From NCBI RefSeq assembly GCF_024529955.1, contig NZ_AP024854.1, forward strand, positions 620,001 through 684,000: a DNA stretch of 64,000 nucleotides. The letters are read 5' to 3'. Below the pieces are notes generated by a model, which worked only from the letters and a program-made list of their open reading frames with translations, ran no database searches and was not told where the DNA came from. Origin of the DNA: Photobacterium toruni. Its GTDB lineage: Bacteria; Pseudomonadota; Gammaproteobacteria; Enterobacterales; Vibrionaceae. The position numbers and the translations under genes are program-made. This document shows positions 10,774 through 20,787 of this stretch, piece after piece (position 1 is the stretch's first letter; each line of letters begins with the position of its first letter).

Positions 10774-11733
10774 ATGAGCCTGAACTTCCTCGAGTTTGAA
10801 CAACCGATTGCAGAATTAGAAGCAAAGATTGAAGCACTACGTGATGTATCTCGTCGTGATGAGTCTAACTCGGTTGATCTTGAAAAAGAAATTGAGCAAC
10901 TAGAAAAGAAAAGCCTCGAATTAACTAAGAAAATCTTTGGTGATCTTGGTGCCTGGCAGGTTGCGCAACTCGCACGCCATCCTCAGCGCCCATATACTTT
11001 TGATTACATCGAGCACATGTTTGAAGAGTTTGATGAGTTAGCCGGTGATCGCGCTTTTGCTGATGATAAAGCGTTAGTCGGTGGTATTGCTCGTATTGAT
11101 GGTCGCCCAATTATGGTTATTGGTCATCAAAAGGGACGTGGTACGACTGAAAAAGTGAAACGTAACTTTGGTATGCCAAAACCTGAAGGTTATCGTAAAG
11201 CGTTACGCCTAATGAAAATGGCAGAGCGTTTTAAAATGCCAATCGTGACTTTTATCGATACTGCGGGTGCATACCCCGGTGTTGGTGCAGAAGAACGTGG
11301 CCAATCAGAAGCAATCGCAATGAACCTCAAAGTAATGGCTGGTCTTACTGTACCTGTTATTTGTAATGTGGTTGGTGAAGGCGGTTCTGGTGGTGCATTA
11401 GCGATTGGTGTTGGTGATTGCGTTAACATGTTGCAATACTCAACGTATTCAGTGATTTCACCTGAAGGTTGTGCATCCATTTTATGGCGTGATGCTGATA
11501 AAGCACCACAAGCTGCTGAAGCTATGGGTCTAACAGCACCTCGCTTAAAAGAGCTTGAGCTAATCGATAATATTATCGAAGAGCCATTAGGTGGTGCGCA
11601 TCGCAATATGCCGTTAATGGCAAACACACTAAAAGCACAAATTAAAGCGACATTAGAAGAGTTAGAACAGTTAGATACTGAAGAACTCCTTGAACGTCGT
11701 TACCAGCGTCTAATGAGTTACGGTTACTGTTAA
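10774..11733 (+). CDS. accA: Acetyl-CoA carboxylase carboxyltransferase subunit alpha
   Basis: AccA with AccD transfers the carboxyl group from carboxybiotin to acetyl-CoA, the committed step of fatty-acid synthesis. The 319-residue protein is of standard length. It has an N-terminal helical segment (about 1-60) and the crotonase-like carboxyltransferase domain with [17 protein letters not shown] and the oxyanion-hole glycines in [16 protein letters not shown] strong terminator follows. Placement after dnaE is conserved. Confidence 0.97.
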   Translation: MSLNFLEFEQPIAELEAKIEALRDVSRRDESNSVDLEKEIEQLEKKSLELTKKIFGDLGAWQVAQLARHPQRPYTFDYIEHMFEEFDELAGDRAFADDKALVGGIARIDGRPIMVIGHQKGRGTTEKVKRNFGMPKPEGYRKALRLMKMAERFKMPIVTFIDTAGAYPGVGAEERGQSEAIAMNLKVMAGLTVPVICNVVGEGGSGGALAIGVGDCVNMLQYSTYSVISPEGCASILWRDADKAPQAAEAMGLTAPRLKELELIDNIIEEPLGGAHRNMPLMANTLKAQIKATLEELEQLDTEELLERRYQRLMSYGYC

Positions 11734-11754
11734 TCGTTATTATTGTTACGCTTT

Positions 11755-11786
11755 AAAAAGGTCAGCATGATGCTGGCCTTTTTTTA
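11755..11786 (+). terminator. Intrinsic terminator after accA
   Basis: The stem AAGGTCAGCA / TGCTGGCCTT with a 3-base loop is followed by seven or more T residues. It separates accA from tilS. Confidence 0.9.
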
Positions 11787-11876
11787 TATTTTTATGCTAG
11801 TCAATGCGGTTTGTTAGTGTTGGTTAATGTGCTGCTGGTATAGACTAGAACGTCTGTTTTTAAAAGATATAAGCCA

Positions 11877-13193
11877 ATGTTGTATTCTCATTTTTGCCAT
11901 CAAATATTTGCCAATCCACCTCAAACAAAACAGCTAGTGTTAGCGTTAAGTGGTGGGTTAGATTCTCGTGTGATGTTGGATTTACTGGCTCGATTTATTC
12001 GTGAATATCCTGATTATCATGCGCATGCTGTTTATGTTCATCATGGATTGAGCACCAATGCTGATACGTGGGCGCAGCAATGCGTTACTTGGGCAATGGC
12101 AAGTGGTATTGATTGTGACATTGAGCGAGTACAGTGTGAGTTAGGCGGTGGGGCTAGTGTTGAACAAGCCGCGCGTGATGCTCGTTATCAAGCATTATCA
12201 CGGCATATCCACGATGGCGATACTCTACTAACAGCACAGCATGCCGATGATCAAATTGAGACGTTTTTATTAGCTTTAAAGCGGGGTAGTGGGCCTGCAG
12301 GGTTGGCAGCAATGCCTGTGTTAACCTCATTTGCAGTCGGACAACACTTACGACCATTATTAACTATTCGTCGTGCCGATATTGAAGCTTATGGTACTCA
12401 GCATCAATTGCAATGGGTTGAAGATGAAAGTAATTTAGATCAGCGTTACGATCGCAATTTTATTCGCCATCAAATAACACCACTGCTAAATGAACGCTGG
12501 CCGGGCATTCGTAAAGCGGTTAGTCGCAGTGCATACTTATGTGGTGAACAAGAAGCTTTATTAGAAGAGCTATTAAGTCATCAGCTTCAACAAGCACGAC
12601 AAGCTGATGGTAGTTTACATCTTGCGGAAAATAGTAGTGCTCGTTTAGGCATGGCGCTTATTCGACAGTGGCTTAAACAGCAGGCAGTGATTATGCCATC
12701 ACTGGCGCAGCTTGAACAAATTTGGTTTAACGTAGTTCAAGCAAAAGTTGATGCTAATCCACAAGTGTGTTGGCAACAGTATCAAGTACGTCGTTACCAA
12801 CAACAGTTGTATTTATTACAGCAATGGCCAGATATTAGTGATTGGCAGCAAGAAGTGACCATTGATCACTGGTATCAATTACCGCAAGCATTAGGGATGG
12901 TCTGTTTAGAGCAACAAGCACAAGTGGGATTACGATTGCCTTATGCCGATGAAGTAGTATCGGTTAGGTTTGACTATGTAGGCCCAGAGATAAAACCACA
13001 AGGCCGCAGTGGAAAGCGTAAGTTTAAAAAATTACTCCAAGAATATCAGGTACCGAGTTGGTTACGTCGTCGTACACCGATGTTGTTTTATGGTGAGCAA
13101 TTAGTTGCTATGGCTGGCGTGTTTATCGTTGATGAGTTTATTGCTCCCGCGACGGCAACCACGACGGTGCAGTTTTCATGGCAGCGTTCATAA
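11877..13193 (+). CDS. tilS: tRNA(Ile)-lysidine synthetase
   Basis: TilS converts C34 of the CAU-anticodon tRNA-Ile to lysidine with ATP and lysine, switching decoding from AUG to AUA. The PP-loop ATP-binding motif SGGLDS is at residues 25-30. The adenylation-domain block TAQHADDQIETFLLALKRG follows, then a middle helical region and the TilS C-terminal domain (SGKRKFKKLLQEYQVPSWLR). Length 438 is normal. The gene stands alone after the accA terminator. A palindrome downstream (13230-13260) may end its transcript. Confidence 0.96.
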   Translation: MLYSHFCHQIFANPPQTKQLVLALSGGLDSRVMLDLLARFIREYPDYHAHAVYVHHGLSTNADTWAQQCVTWAMASGIDCDIERVQCELGGGASVEQAARDARYQALSRHIHDGDTLLTAQHADDQIETFLLALKRGSGPAGLAAMPVLTSFAVGQHLRPLLTIRRADIEAYGTQHQLQWVEDESNLDQRYDRNFIRHQITPLLNERWPGIRKAVSRSAYLCGEQEALLEELLSHQLQQARQADGSLHLAENSSARLGMALIRQWLKQQAVIMPSLAQLEQIWFNVVQAKVDANPQVCWQQYQVRRYQQQLYLLQQWPDISDWQQEVTIDHWYQLPQALGMVCLEQQAQVGLRLPYADEVVSVRFDYVGPEIKPQGRSGKRKFKKLLQEYQVPSWLRRRTPMLFYGEQLVAMAGVFIVDEFIAPATATTTVQFSWQRS

Positions 13194-13229
13194 GTATTCG
13201 ATTCTAGTATTATTGTTTTTTGCACAATG

Positions 13230-13260
13230 ACGTATATGTTAATTTTTTCAACATATACGT
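13230..13260. terminator. Long perfect palindrome between tilS and the permease gene
   Basis: An 11-bp perfect inverted repeat (ACGTATATGTT / AACATATACGT) encloses a 9-base T-rich loop. The sequence after it (TTGTT) is only a weak T-run. It is either a weak tilS terminator or a dimeric operator for the downstream permease. Confidence 0.4.
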
Positions 13261-13370
13261 TTGTTAAATAAATATTTATTCAGACGCGTATTCTCTTGTT
13301 GCTAAAATATTCGAAGCATATTATCGTACTAGTTCGCTGATACATTAAAGTCGTTAATAAAGGACAGAAT

Positions 13371-14582
13371 ATGAGTAAACCATCGACACTTGGAGGTGCA
13401 TGCATTATTGCTAGTGTATGTGTAGGCGCAGGTATGCTTGGGTTACCAAGTGCAGGTGCTGGTGCATGGACATTATGGACAGTGCTTGCGATCTCAGTAA
13501 CGATGGTGATGATGACATTATCTGGTTGGCTATTACTTGAAGCTCTAAAACATTATGATTTTAAAGTTTCATTTAATACCATTACTAAAGATGTGTTGAA
13601 AGGCAAAGTCAATGCGATCAATAACCTCTCATTGTATTTTGTTGGTGGTATTTTGCTTTATGCTTATATTTCTTCATCAGGCATGATTTTTGGTGGTTTA
13701 TTGAATATTAATGCCAAATTAGCGTCAGTGTTATTTGTGATTGCATCGTCTGTTTTTGTGCTCCATTCCACTCGAGCTGTTGATCGCATCTCAGTGTTGT
13801 TGATTATCTTCATGGCGAGCAGTTTTATTATTGGTATTTCAGGTTTGGCAACCAATATTCAGTTACCAACGTTACTTGATAGTATCGATTCTCAAGCCAG
13901 TCTTTCTCCTTATGCGCTCGCCATTTTGCCAGTAGCATTAACTTCCTTTGGTTATCACCACTCAGTAAGCACCATGCGTGATTATTATCGTGACGAAAAC
14001 CGTGCTAAAAATGCCATTTTAGGCGGCACTATGATTGCATTAACGTTTTATGTAATTTGGGTGGTGTGCATTTTTGGTAACTTACCCCGTACACAATTTG
14101 GCCCTATTGTTGCCGCTGGTGGTAGTGTTGATGCGCTGATGACAGCACTAGGGAGTGTTGTAAGCTCTAACAGTGTTAAGCAAGCTTTAAATATTTTCTC
14201 GATTGCCGCTGTAGTGTCATCATTTATTGGTGTGGGTTTAGGAGTGTTTGATTATCTGGCTGATTTCTTTGGCTTTGACGATACTAAACAAGGTCGTTTT
14301 AAAACATGGGCAGTGACATTTATTCCGCCACTTGTATTCTCATTATTTGCTCCGTTTGGATTTGTTGCCGCGATTGGTTTAGCGGGTGCTGCTGCGACGA
14401 TTTGGACTTGTATTATTCCAGCACTATTGGCTAAAAAATTACGCCAACGTCAGCCTGAAGTACAAGGGTTTGTTGTGCCTGGTGGCAATGTTACTGTGTA
14501 CGCGGTAATAATCTTTGGCGTATTAACGGCATGTTTTCATATATTGGCAATGGCTGATGTATTGCCAATATTTACAGGCTAA
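13371..14582 (+). CDS. Aromatic amino acid permease (HAAAP family, TyrP/Mtr-like)
   Basis: The 403-residue integral membrane protein has about 11 hydrophobic segments. It opens with the family signature GGACIIASVCVGAGMLGLPSAGAG, seen in the TyrP, Mtr and TnaB proton symporters for tyrosine or tryptophan. The motif LTSFGYHHSVSTMRDYY is also typical. I therefore read it as an inner-membrane H+-coupled importer of tyrosine or tryptophan; which one cannot be told by eye. The start at 13371 has AAGGAC just upstream. It is followed by a bidirectional terminator and faces the yaeP-DUF4250 pair. Confidence 0.85.
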   Translation: MSKPSTLGGACIIASVCVGAGMLGLPSAGAGAWTLWTVLAISVTMVMMTLSGWLLLEALKHYDFKVSFNTITKDVLKGKVNAINNLSLYFVGGILLYAYISSSGMIFGGLLNINAKLASVLFVIASSVFVLHSTRAVDRISVLLIIFMASSFIIGISGLATNIQLPTLLDSIDSQASLSPYALAILPVALTSFGYHHSVSTMRDYYRDENRAKNAILGGTMIALTFYVIWVVCIFGNLPRTQFGPIVAAGGSVDALMTALGSVVSSNSVKQALNIFSIAAVVSSFIGVGLGVFDYLADFFGFDDTKQGRFKTWAVTFIPPLVFSLFAPFGFVAAIGLAGAAATIWTCIIPALLAKKLRQRQPEVQGFVVPGGNVTVYAVIIFGVLTACFHILAMADVLPIFTG

Positions 14583-14621
14583 TTGAGCTATTACACTCAA
14601 TAGAGGTTATTTCACCAGCAT

Positions 14622-14652
14622 AAAAAAACGGCACTCTGAGTGCCGTTTTTTG
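14622..14652. terminator. Bidirectional terminator between permease and DUF4250 genes
   Basis: The stem ACGGCACTC / GAGTGCCGT is flanked by A-run and T-run, so it can work on both strands for the convergent genes on either side. Confidence 0.88.
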
Positions 14653-14673
14653 TTTGATATTTGTTAGTCAGTT

Positions 14674-14862
14674 TTAACGAAACTGTTGTACTTCCGGTAA
14701 GAAATCAAAGCCGCCTGTCGCTAATTTTGCAATTAATTGTTCGCGGTCGATATCAAAGAATTTGACTAAATTATCAAGGGTATTAAATTCATCACGAATT
14801 TTCATGTTGACGATACTCATTAACATCACGGTATCCATGGCTTCAAATTTTGATAAATCCAT
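14674..14862 (-). CDS. DUF4250 family protein
   Basis: This 62-residue protein (MDLSKFEAMDTVMLMSIVNM...) matches the DUF4250 family by its LSIVNMKLRDEF-like block and the C-terminal GGFDFLPEVQQF. It is small, acidic and soluble, with no signal peptide, and its function is unknown. It starts 3 bases after the yaeP stop, with an AGGAC ribosome-binding site lying within the yaeP end, so the two are co-transcribed and probably coupled. Confidence 0.8.
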   Translation of the reverse strand: MDLSKFEAMDTVMLMSIVNMKIRDEFNTLDNLVKFFDIDREQLIAKLATGGFDFLPEVQQFR

Positions 14863-14865
14863 TGT

Positions 14866-15069
14866 TTAGTCCTCGTGATCACTGATCAATAAATTGGCAG
14901 CGGCAAAGGCTGCACGTTCACGTACCTCTAAGGGTAATTCAGTATTAGCGGCAATATCATTTAAGGTTTTAATCGCACACTTAATTGCGGTGGGAATATA
15001 GCCTTGATCGCCACTGCCAATTTGAGAGTAAGTCATTCGAATTAGCTCACAACATTGATAAACTTGCAT
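14866..15069 (-). CDS. yaeP: YaeP family protein (UPF0253)
   Basis: This 67-residue protein has the family core [23 protein letters not shown] and ends [15 protein letters not shown], as in E. coli YaeP (66 aa). The function is unknown. In E. coli yaeP also sits between tilS and proS, so position supports the call. The start at 15069 is the first ATG; the E. coli protein begins a few residues later relative to this one. It forms a two-gene unit with the DUF4250 gene. Confidence 0.85.
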   Translation of the reverse strand: MQVYQCCELIRMTYSQIGSGDQGYIPTAIKCAIKTLNDIAANTELPLEVRERAAFAAANLLISDHED

Positions 15070-15204
15070 GGTCTTTCCTTTGCCTAAAAATATTCACATA
15101 AGATCAGTATGACGAATGTTATGTGGATATACTTAAGCTGTTATTGCATTGAATATTATCATAGCGATGAACGAGATAAAAAATGTTTATCATAATTTAG
15201 TTAT

Positions 15205-15236
15205 AAAAAAAGCTGCCGAGATTGGCAGCCTTTTAA
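15205..15236 (-). terminator. Intrinsic terminator after proS
   Basis: On the minus strand a GGCTGCC / GGCAGC stem is followed by seven or more T residues. It ends the proS transcript. Confidence 0.88.
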
Positions 15237-15254
15237 AATTTATATGGTTGTTAA

Positions 15255-16970
15255 TTAAGCCATTTTTTGCTTAAGAAAGTCCATGATATCAGCAGCCATA
15301 ACGGCTTCTTTAGTACCAGTACGACGGTTCTTATATTCCATCTCACCATTTTCAAGGCTACGATCGCCAATCACGATAGTGTGAGGAATACCAATTAATT
15401 CCATATCAGAGAACATTACACCTGGACGCTCTTTACGATCGTCAAATAATACTTCGACACCCATTGCAGTAAGATCTGCATATAGCTTCTCTGCCGCTTC
15501 TTGAACGCGCTCTGATTTGTGCATGTTCATCGGTACGATAGCGACTTGGAATGGCGCTAGAGCGTCAGGCCAGATGATGCCGTATTTATCGTTGTTTTGT
15601 TCGATAGCTGATGCCACAACGCGTGATACACCAATACCGTAACAACCCATCTCTAGAATTGAACTCTTACCGTTTGAATCAAGTACGCTACAGTTCATCT
15701 TATCAGAGTAAGTGGTACCTAATTGGAAGATATGACCTACTTCGATACCACGTTTTAGCATCAAGGTACCTTGACCACATGGGCTTGGATCACCTTCAAC
15801 AACGTTACGTAGATCATCAACACGGCCAAGTTCAACGTCACGGCCCCAGTTGATACCGATGTTGTGCTTACCGTCGATGTTAGCACCAGCAGCAAAGTCA
15901 CTCATTACAGCAACAGAGCGGTCAACGATAAATGGTAGTTTAAGACCAACAGGACCTAAAGATCCTGCACCTGCACCAACAAGCTCACGCATTTCTTCTT
16001 CAGTCGCCATCTCTAATGGAGATGCAACTTCTACAAGGTTTTCAGCTTTGATTTCGTTAAGCTCGTGGTCACCACGGATGATCAATGCCACGATAGGTGC
16101 ATCGATTTCATCAGAAGCTTTAACGAATAATGTCTTCACTGTTTTTTCGATAGCAATGCCGTGTTGTTCAACCAATTCTGCAATAGTTTTTGCATTGGGT
16201 GTATCAATCACTGTCATTGCTTGCGTTGGTTCTGCACGCTCAACAGCAGGAGCAATTGCTTCTGCTTTTTCGATGTTAGCTGCGTAATCAGATTCAGTAG
16301 AGAATGCGATTAAGTCTTCGCCACTTTCAGCCAATACGTGGAACTCTTGAGAACCATTACCACCGATTGCACCTGAGTCAGCTAATACTGGACGGTATTC
16401 AAGACCCATGCGGTCAAAGGCTTTACAGTAAGCTGCATGCATTGTATCGAAAGACTTTTGTAGTCCATCTTTATCAATATCAAAGCTGTAAGCATCCATC
16501 ATGCAGAATTCACGTGCACGCATTACGCCAAAACGAGGACGGCGTTCATCACGGAATTTAGTCTGAATTTGGTATAAGTTTAGCGGTAATTGCTTGTAAG
16601 AGCTTACTTCGTTACGTACAAGACTCGTGATCACTTCTTCAGCTGTTGGGCTAAGTACAAACGGACGGAAATGACGGTCAGTAAAGCGAAGTAGTTCAGG
16701 GCCCATTTTTTCAGAGCGGCCTGTCTCTTCCCATAGTTCAAACGGCTGAACAACGGGCATCAAGGTTTCGATTGCGCCTGCATTATCGATTTCTTGGCGA
16801 ACGATGTTTTCGACTTTACGCAGCACACGCAGACCTGTAGGTAGCCAAGTGTATAAACCTGAAGCTAACTTACGGATCATGCCTGCACGTAGCATTAGTT
16901 GGTGACTAATGACTTCTGCGTCGTTTGGCGTCTCCTTCAGGGTAGAAAGAAGATATTTACTGGTACGCAT
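15255..16970 (-). CDS. proS: Prolyl-tRNA synthetase
   Basis: ProS charges tRNA-Pro. The 571-residue protein is the bacterial type. The class II catalytic core comes first ([30 protein letters not shown]..., then [26 protein letters not shown]). A YbaK-like editing insertion lies at about residues 230-390. The catalytic core then resumes ([17 protein letters not shown]) and the anticodon-binding domain is at the C-terminus. It is flanked by yaeP and trmO as in E. coli. Confidence 0.97.
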   Translation of the reverse strand: MRTSKYLLSTLKETPNDAEVISHQLMLRAGMIRKLASGLYTWLPTGLRVLRKVENIVRQEIDNAGAIETLMPVVQPFELWEETGRSEKMGPELLRFTDRHFRPFVLSPTAEEVITSLVRNEVSSYKQLPLNLYQIQTKFRDERRPRFGVMRAREFCMMDAYSFDIDKDGLQKSFDTMHAAYCKAFDRMGLEYRPVLADSGAIGGNGSQEFHVLAESGEDLIAFSTESDYAANIEKAEAIAPAVERAEPTQAMTVIDTPNAKTIAELVEQHGIAIEKTVKTLFVKASDEIDAPIVALIIRGDHELNEIKAENLVEVASPLEMATEEEMRELVGAGAGSLGPVGLKLPFIVDRSVAVMSDFAAGANIDGKHNIGINWGRDVELGRVDDLRNVVEGDPSPCGQGTLMLKRGIEVGHIFQLGTTYSDKMNCSVLDSNGKSSILEMGCYGIGVSRVVASAIEQNNDKYGIIWPDALAPFQVAIVPMNMHKSERVQEAAEKLYADLTAMGVEVLFDDRKERPGVMFSDMELIGIPHTIVIGDRSLENGEMEYKNRRTGTKEAVMAADIMDFLKQKMA

Positions 16971-17096
16971 TGATGGTATCCGTTATTGATAAAAGGAAAG
17001 AGAAGGAACTGATGTTCCACCCGTCAGTTTGATGACGATAGCCCGCTATATTACCAGTCTCAGCGCTATTCGACAAAGATAACTACATAAGATCTA

Positions 17097-17798
17097 TTAT
17101 TGATTAATGGTATCGATACTAATTACGTGAACCAGAGACTCTGTAACTGTAAACTGAATATTGAAATCAAATAAATTTACCGCATAAATTTTATTATCAG
17201 CCTTGCCTTTTTTATAGGCTGGGCGTGGATCTTGAGCTAAGACTTCGGTGATCACAGCGCGATGATAATTGGCTTGTTTACCACTTAATTGTTGTTGAGC
17301 ACAATCACTAAACTGTACATCAAGTATTGGTGGTAGTTCAGAGGCAAAGCCACCTAAAGCATTAGGTAAACTGTCTGAGTAGGGAATATAAGGCTTAATG
17401 TCAATAATCGGCGTACCGTCAACTAAATCTGTTCCGCCAATATCTATAATGACTTGGCCATTGTGATGACGTACTCCTTTTAATTTTACTGCTGACATAC
17501 CAATGCCATTAGGGCGAAAAGTCGCGCGACTGGCAAAAACGCCAATACGTTCATTGCCACCTAGACGTGGGGGACGTACCGTTGGTCGCCAGCCAGCTTC
17601 TAAATTTTGATCAAATAGAAATAATAGCCAAATATGACTAAATTGCTCAATGCTGCGTACCGCTTCTAATGAATTAGCTAGGCCTTGTAAGACAACCTCA
17701 CAATGGGCGCTAGGTACTAATCCTGGCTGGCGAGGAACAGCGAATTTTTCTTTATATGGGGAGTGAACAATTCCGATAGGTTCAATGCTATAAGCCAT
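17097..17798 (-). CDS. trmO: tRNA (N6-threonylcarbamoyladenosine(37)-N6)-methyltransferase TrmO
   Basis: TrmO methylates t6A37 of the GGU-anticodon tRNA-Thr using SAM. The 233-residue product shows the TsaA/YaeB signature: YSIEPIGIVHSPYKEKFAVPRQPGL, LFLFDQN and the central RPNGIGMSAVKL. I use the ATG at 17798; a TTG at 17801 would add one residue. The gene lies between metQ and proS as in E. coli, but the rcsF gene found next to it there is absent. Confidence 0.92.
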   Translation of the reverse strand: MAYSIEPIGIVHSPYKEKFAVPRQPGLVPSAHCEVVLQGLANSLEAVRSIEQFSHIWLLFLFDQNLEAGWRPTVRPPRLGGNERIGVFASRATFRPNGIGMSAVKLKGVRHHNGQVIIDIGGTDLVDGTPIIDIKPYIPYSDSLPNALGGFASELPPILDVQFSDCAQQQLSGKQANYHRAVITEVLAQDPRPAYKKGKADNKIYAVNLFDFNIQFTVTESLVHVISIDTINQ

Positions 17799-17844
17799 CA
17801 AATTAAGCCAATATTAAGCTGAAGATAATGTCTCAATATAACAC

Positions 17845-17870
17845 AAAAAGCAGGTGCTAAGGCCTGCTCT
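17845..17870 (-). terminator. Intrinsic terminator of the metNIQ operon
   Basis: On the minus strand the stem GCAGG / CCTGC, with an 8-base loop, is followed by TTTTTG. It lies about 30 bases after the metQ stop. Confidence 0.75.
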
Positions 17871-17897
17871 TAAATGTTGAAATGTTGATTTATGCGA

Positions 17898-18713
17898 TTA
17901 CCAGCCTTTAACTGCTCCACCATTGAAGATAGTTTGGGCGGAATTATAAACATCATCTGACTGGTAGGCCTGAATGAACTTTTGGACATTTTCGGCTTTA
18001 ACGTTGTCTTCACGTGCAACAATAATATTGACATAAGGCGATCGTTTATCTTCTACAAAAACACCGTCTTTTTCTGGGGTTAGATTTAAGCTACTTGCAT
18101 AAGTGGTGTTAATAATTGCCAAGGCAACATCATCTAATGATCGTGGTAATTGTGCCGCTTCTAGCTCAATAATGTTAAGGTTTTTTGGGTTAGTAACAAT
18201 GTCGAGTACGGTTGCTGTTAAACCTGCGTCTGCTTTTAGAGTAATTAAACCTTGCTGTTGCAATAACAATAATGAACGACCAAGGTTAGTGGGATCATTT
18301 GGAACCGAAATTTGATCACCATCTTTTAGCTCATCAACCGATTTAATCTTATTTGAATAGCCAGCTATAGGGTAAACAAAAGTGTTACCTGCAATTGCAA
18401 ATTTATAACCACGATCTTTAATTTGTTGTTCAAGATAAGGCTTGTGCTGAAAAGCGTTAGCATCAATTGACCCTTCTGCTAATGCCGCATTAGGTGATAC
18501 GTAATCAGTAAAAGTAATTAACTCGACATCAAGCCCATATTTGTCTTTAGCTTGTTTAGCAGCAACTTCTGCGACTTGTTCTTCAGCTCCCGCCATCACG
18601 CCAATTTTTACTTTATTGTTATCAACCACGACTTCTTGGTCACTACAACCAGCAAGAGTGACCGCTGCGGCAACGCCAGCAATGGTAAAAAGATGTTTAA
18701 GATTGAACGCCAT
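17898..18713 (-). CDS. metQ: Methionine-binding lipoprotein MetQ
   Basis: MetQ is the substrate-binding lipoprotein of the D/L-methionine ABC importer. The 271-residue precursor has a signal peptide ending in the lipobox LAGC (MAFNLKHLFTIAGVAAAVTL then AGCSDQ), so the mature protein is lipidated on Cys. The NlpA family body includes KIGVMAGAEEQVAEVAA and the substrate-site region ANAFQHKPYL. An AGGAG site precedes the start. It is the last gene of metN-metI-metQ. Confidence 0.96.
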   Translation of the reverse strand: MAFNLKHLFTIAGVAAAVTLAGCSDQEVVVDNNKVKIGVMAGAEEQVAEVAAKQAKDKYGLDVELITFTDYVSPNAALAEGSIDANAFQHKPYLEQQIKDRGYKFAIAGNTFVYPIAGYSNKIKSVDELKDGDQISVPNDPTNLGRSLLLLQQQGLITLKADAGLTATVLDIVTNPKNLNIIELEAAQLPRSLDDVALAIINTTYASSLNLTPEKDGVFVEDKRSPYVNIIVAREDNVKAENVQKFIQAYQSDDVYNSAQTIFNGGAVKGW

Positions 18714-18773
18714 AGTATTTCTCCTTAAATGGGCTTTCCCTGATGATGTAACTACAAGTAATAAGTTTGTGTT

Positions 18774-19460
18774 TTAACGATGATCAACCCGCTTAACGAG
18801 GTGATCACCAATAGATTGAATAAGTTGTACTAAAATAACTAACATGATGACGGTGATTGCCATTACTGTGCCATCAAAACGTTGATAACCATAACGAATA
18901 CCGACATCACCTAAACCGCCACCGCCGACCGTTCCTGCCATTGCTGAATAACTGATTAAGGTAACTAAGGTGATTATGATGGCATTAATTATTGCTGGTA
19001 GTGCTTCGGGTAATAATACCTTAGTGATAATCTGCATTGGGGTTGCGCCCATTGCTTGGGCTGCTTCTATTAATCCAGTTGGAATTTCTAATAATGCCCC
19101 TTCAACTAAACGTGCAATAAAAGGAATAGCCCCAACCGTAAGCGGTACTATTGCGGCGGCCGTACCAATGGAACTGCCAACCACAAACCGAGTAAAAGGA
19201 ATAATTGCAACTAACAAAATAATAAAAGGAATAGAACGACCAATATTCACCACAATCCCGAGTATTTTATTTAATAGCGGATTTTGCCATAAACCGTTTT
19301 TCTTGGTGAGGTGAAGAGCAACTCCTAGCGGAATGCCAATGGCAAAACCAATGATACCTGCGACAAACACCATCGTTAATGTTTGTCCTAGTGCCTCGAT
19401 AAGTAATTCAGTTAGGCGTTGATTGCTCTGCCACCATGTTGTTATTGAATTAAGCGACAT
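18774..19460 (-). CDS. metI: Methionine ABC transporter permease MetI
   Basis: This 228-residue inner-membrane permease has about five transmembrane segments. The EAA loop that contacts the ATPase is seen as [16 protein letters not shown]. The start overlaps the end of metN by 11 bases, indicating translational coupling, and metQ follows after 60 bases. Confidence 0.96.
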   Translation of the reverse strand: MSLNSITTWWQSNQRLTELLIEALGQTLTMVFVAGIIGFAIGIPLGVALHLTKKNGLWQNPLLNKILGIVVNIGRSIPFIILLVAIIPFTRFVVGSSIGTAAAIVPLTVGAIPFIARLVEGALLEIPTGLIEAAQAMGATPMQIITKVLLPEALPAIINAIIITLVTLISYSAMAGTVGGGGLGDVGIRYGYQRFDGTVMAITVIMLVILVQLIQSIGDHLVKRVDHR

Positions 19461-20484
19461 AGCCTAGTACCTCGACATTTAATTTGTGATCACGTAAAAA
19501 GCTAATAGCATTATCAATGGCTGTTTGAGTACCGAAAAATTCAGCTAACATCAGACCAAATTTAACGCCGCCAGCATAATCCATATTTGAACTTAATATG
19601 CTGATATCAAGATTAAACTCACGTGCAACCTGACTAATTAAAGGTGCATCAACAGAGTCACCAGTAAATTCAAGTCGAATTAAGGGATAACTTCCTTTGA
19701 TAGGGTTTGGCGTCATTCTTACTTGATAATCTTCAGGAATCGATAAATCTAACGTTGAGCGAATAAAGGCTTTAGCTAATTCTGTTTTAGGATGTGCAAA
19801 AATATCACCTACTAAACCTTGTTCAACTAACTCACCATCGCCGATGATTGCAACTTGATGGCAAATACGTTTAACCACATCCATTTCATGAGTAATTAAC
19901 AAAATGGTTAAATTTAGCTGCTGATTAATTTTACGTAATAATGTAAGTATCGATTGGGTTGTTGCTGGGTCTAGTGCGCTGGTGGCTTCATCACACAGTA
20001 ACACCTTAGGATCAGAGGCTAAAGCACGAGCAATAGCAACTCGCTGTTTTTGGCCGCCACTTAGGTTTGATGGATAGCTATGACGCTTATCTTCTAAACC
20101 AACCAGTGACAGTAGCTGTGTAACCTTGGTATTTATCGTTTGTTCTGAAACGCCTGCAAGTTCTAATGGTAAGGCTATATTGGCAAATACGGTACGTGAT
20201 GCGAGTAAATTAAAATGCTGAAAAATCATGCCAATCTTACGGCGAGCTAAGGTTAATTCATTTAATGAGAGTTGTGTTAAATCGATACCATCAACAATGA
20301 CATTACCATTAGTTGGTTTTTCTAATAAATTAACACAACGGATTAGTGTACTTTTTCCCGCCCCTGATGAGCCAATAACACCAAAAATCGTTCCTTGCTC
20401 TATAGTGAGGTTGATATTTTTTAGCGCATTTATCGCGTTATCACCTTGATAGAACACTTTATTGACTTGTTTTATTTCTATCAT
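19450..20484 (-). CDS. metN: Methionine ABC transporter ATP-binding protein MetN
   Basis: The 344-residue ATPase of the methionine importer has Walker [10 protein letters not shown] (residues 38-46), signature [15 protein letters not shown], Walker [13 protein letters not shown] and the switch histidine in [10 protein letters not shown]. From about residue 265 it carries the C-terminal NIL domain, which binds methionine and trans-inhibits transport. It is the first gene of the operon. A MetJ operator and a promoter lie upstream. Confidence 0.97.
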   Translation of the reverse strand: MIEIKQVNKVFYQGDNAINALKNINLTIEQGTIFGVIGSSGAGKSTLIRCVNLLEKPTNGNVIVDGIDLTQLSLNELTLARRKIGMIFQHFNLLASRTVFANIALPLELAGVSEQTINTKVTQLLSLVGLEDKRHSYPSNLSGGQKQRVAIARALASDPKVLLCDEATSALDPATTQSILTLLRKINQQLNLTILLITHEMDVVKRICHQVAIIGDGELVEQGLVGDIFAHPKTELAKAFIRSTLDLSIPEDYQVRMTPNPIKGSYPLIRLEFTGDSVDAPLISQVAREFNLDISILSSNMDYAGGVKFGLMLAEFFGTQTAIDNAISFLRDHKLNVEVLGYVA

Positions 20485-20593
20485 TGAACTTCCTGATTCT
20501 TAGATGAAACGATTATATGAGAGTGATGTTATAGCATACAAGTTGTTGATTGTTAGTTGCTGCGGTTAAATTATGTTTATAACTGTTAACATG

Positions 20594-20622
20594 ATGCTAT
20601 TGGTAATTAGTTTTTAAGTCAA
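20594..20622 (-). promoter_or_regulatory. Predicted metNIQ promoter
   Basis: On the minus strand the -35 TTGACT (20617-20622) and -10 TAGCAT (20594-20599) are 17 bp apart, about 110 bases before metN. The MetJ boxes lie directly upstream of the -35. Confidence 0.55.
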
Positions 20623-20631
20623 TAGCTATTT

Positions 20632-20655
20632 TTACGTCTAGACGTCCAAACGATT
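20632..20655 (-). promoter_or_regulatory. MetJ operator (tandem met boxes)
   Basis: Two adjacent 8-mers at 20632-20647 match the met box AGACGTCT at 6/8 and 7/8. Together they form the perfect palindrome ACGTCTAGACGT (20634-20645). A weaker third box (5/8) follows at 20648-20655. MetJ with S-adenosylmethionine binds such tandem boxes, so metNIQ is predicted to be repressed when methionine is plentiful. Confidence 0.75.
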
Positions 20656-20787
20656 TTTGTGTCTATAACAAGGTTAAGTTCAATGACAATCAGCCTGGTA
20701 GAGGTGATAACTAATACTTTTCAATGCCAACTCGTGCCATAATCTAACCAATATTTAATTAATATCTAATTTGTTGAGGGCTTTCTT

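Noticed and set aside
15850..16287. 145-residue plus-strand frame inside proS
   Set aside because: It is a shadow of proS on the opposite strand; its composition (A, S, T, I rich) is typical of antisense frames.
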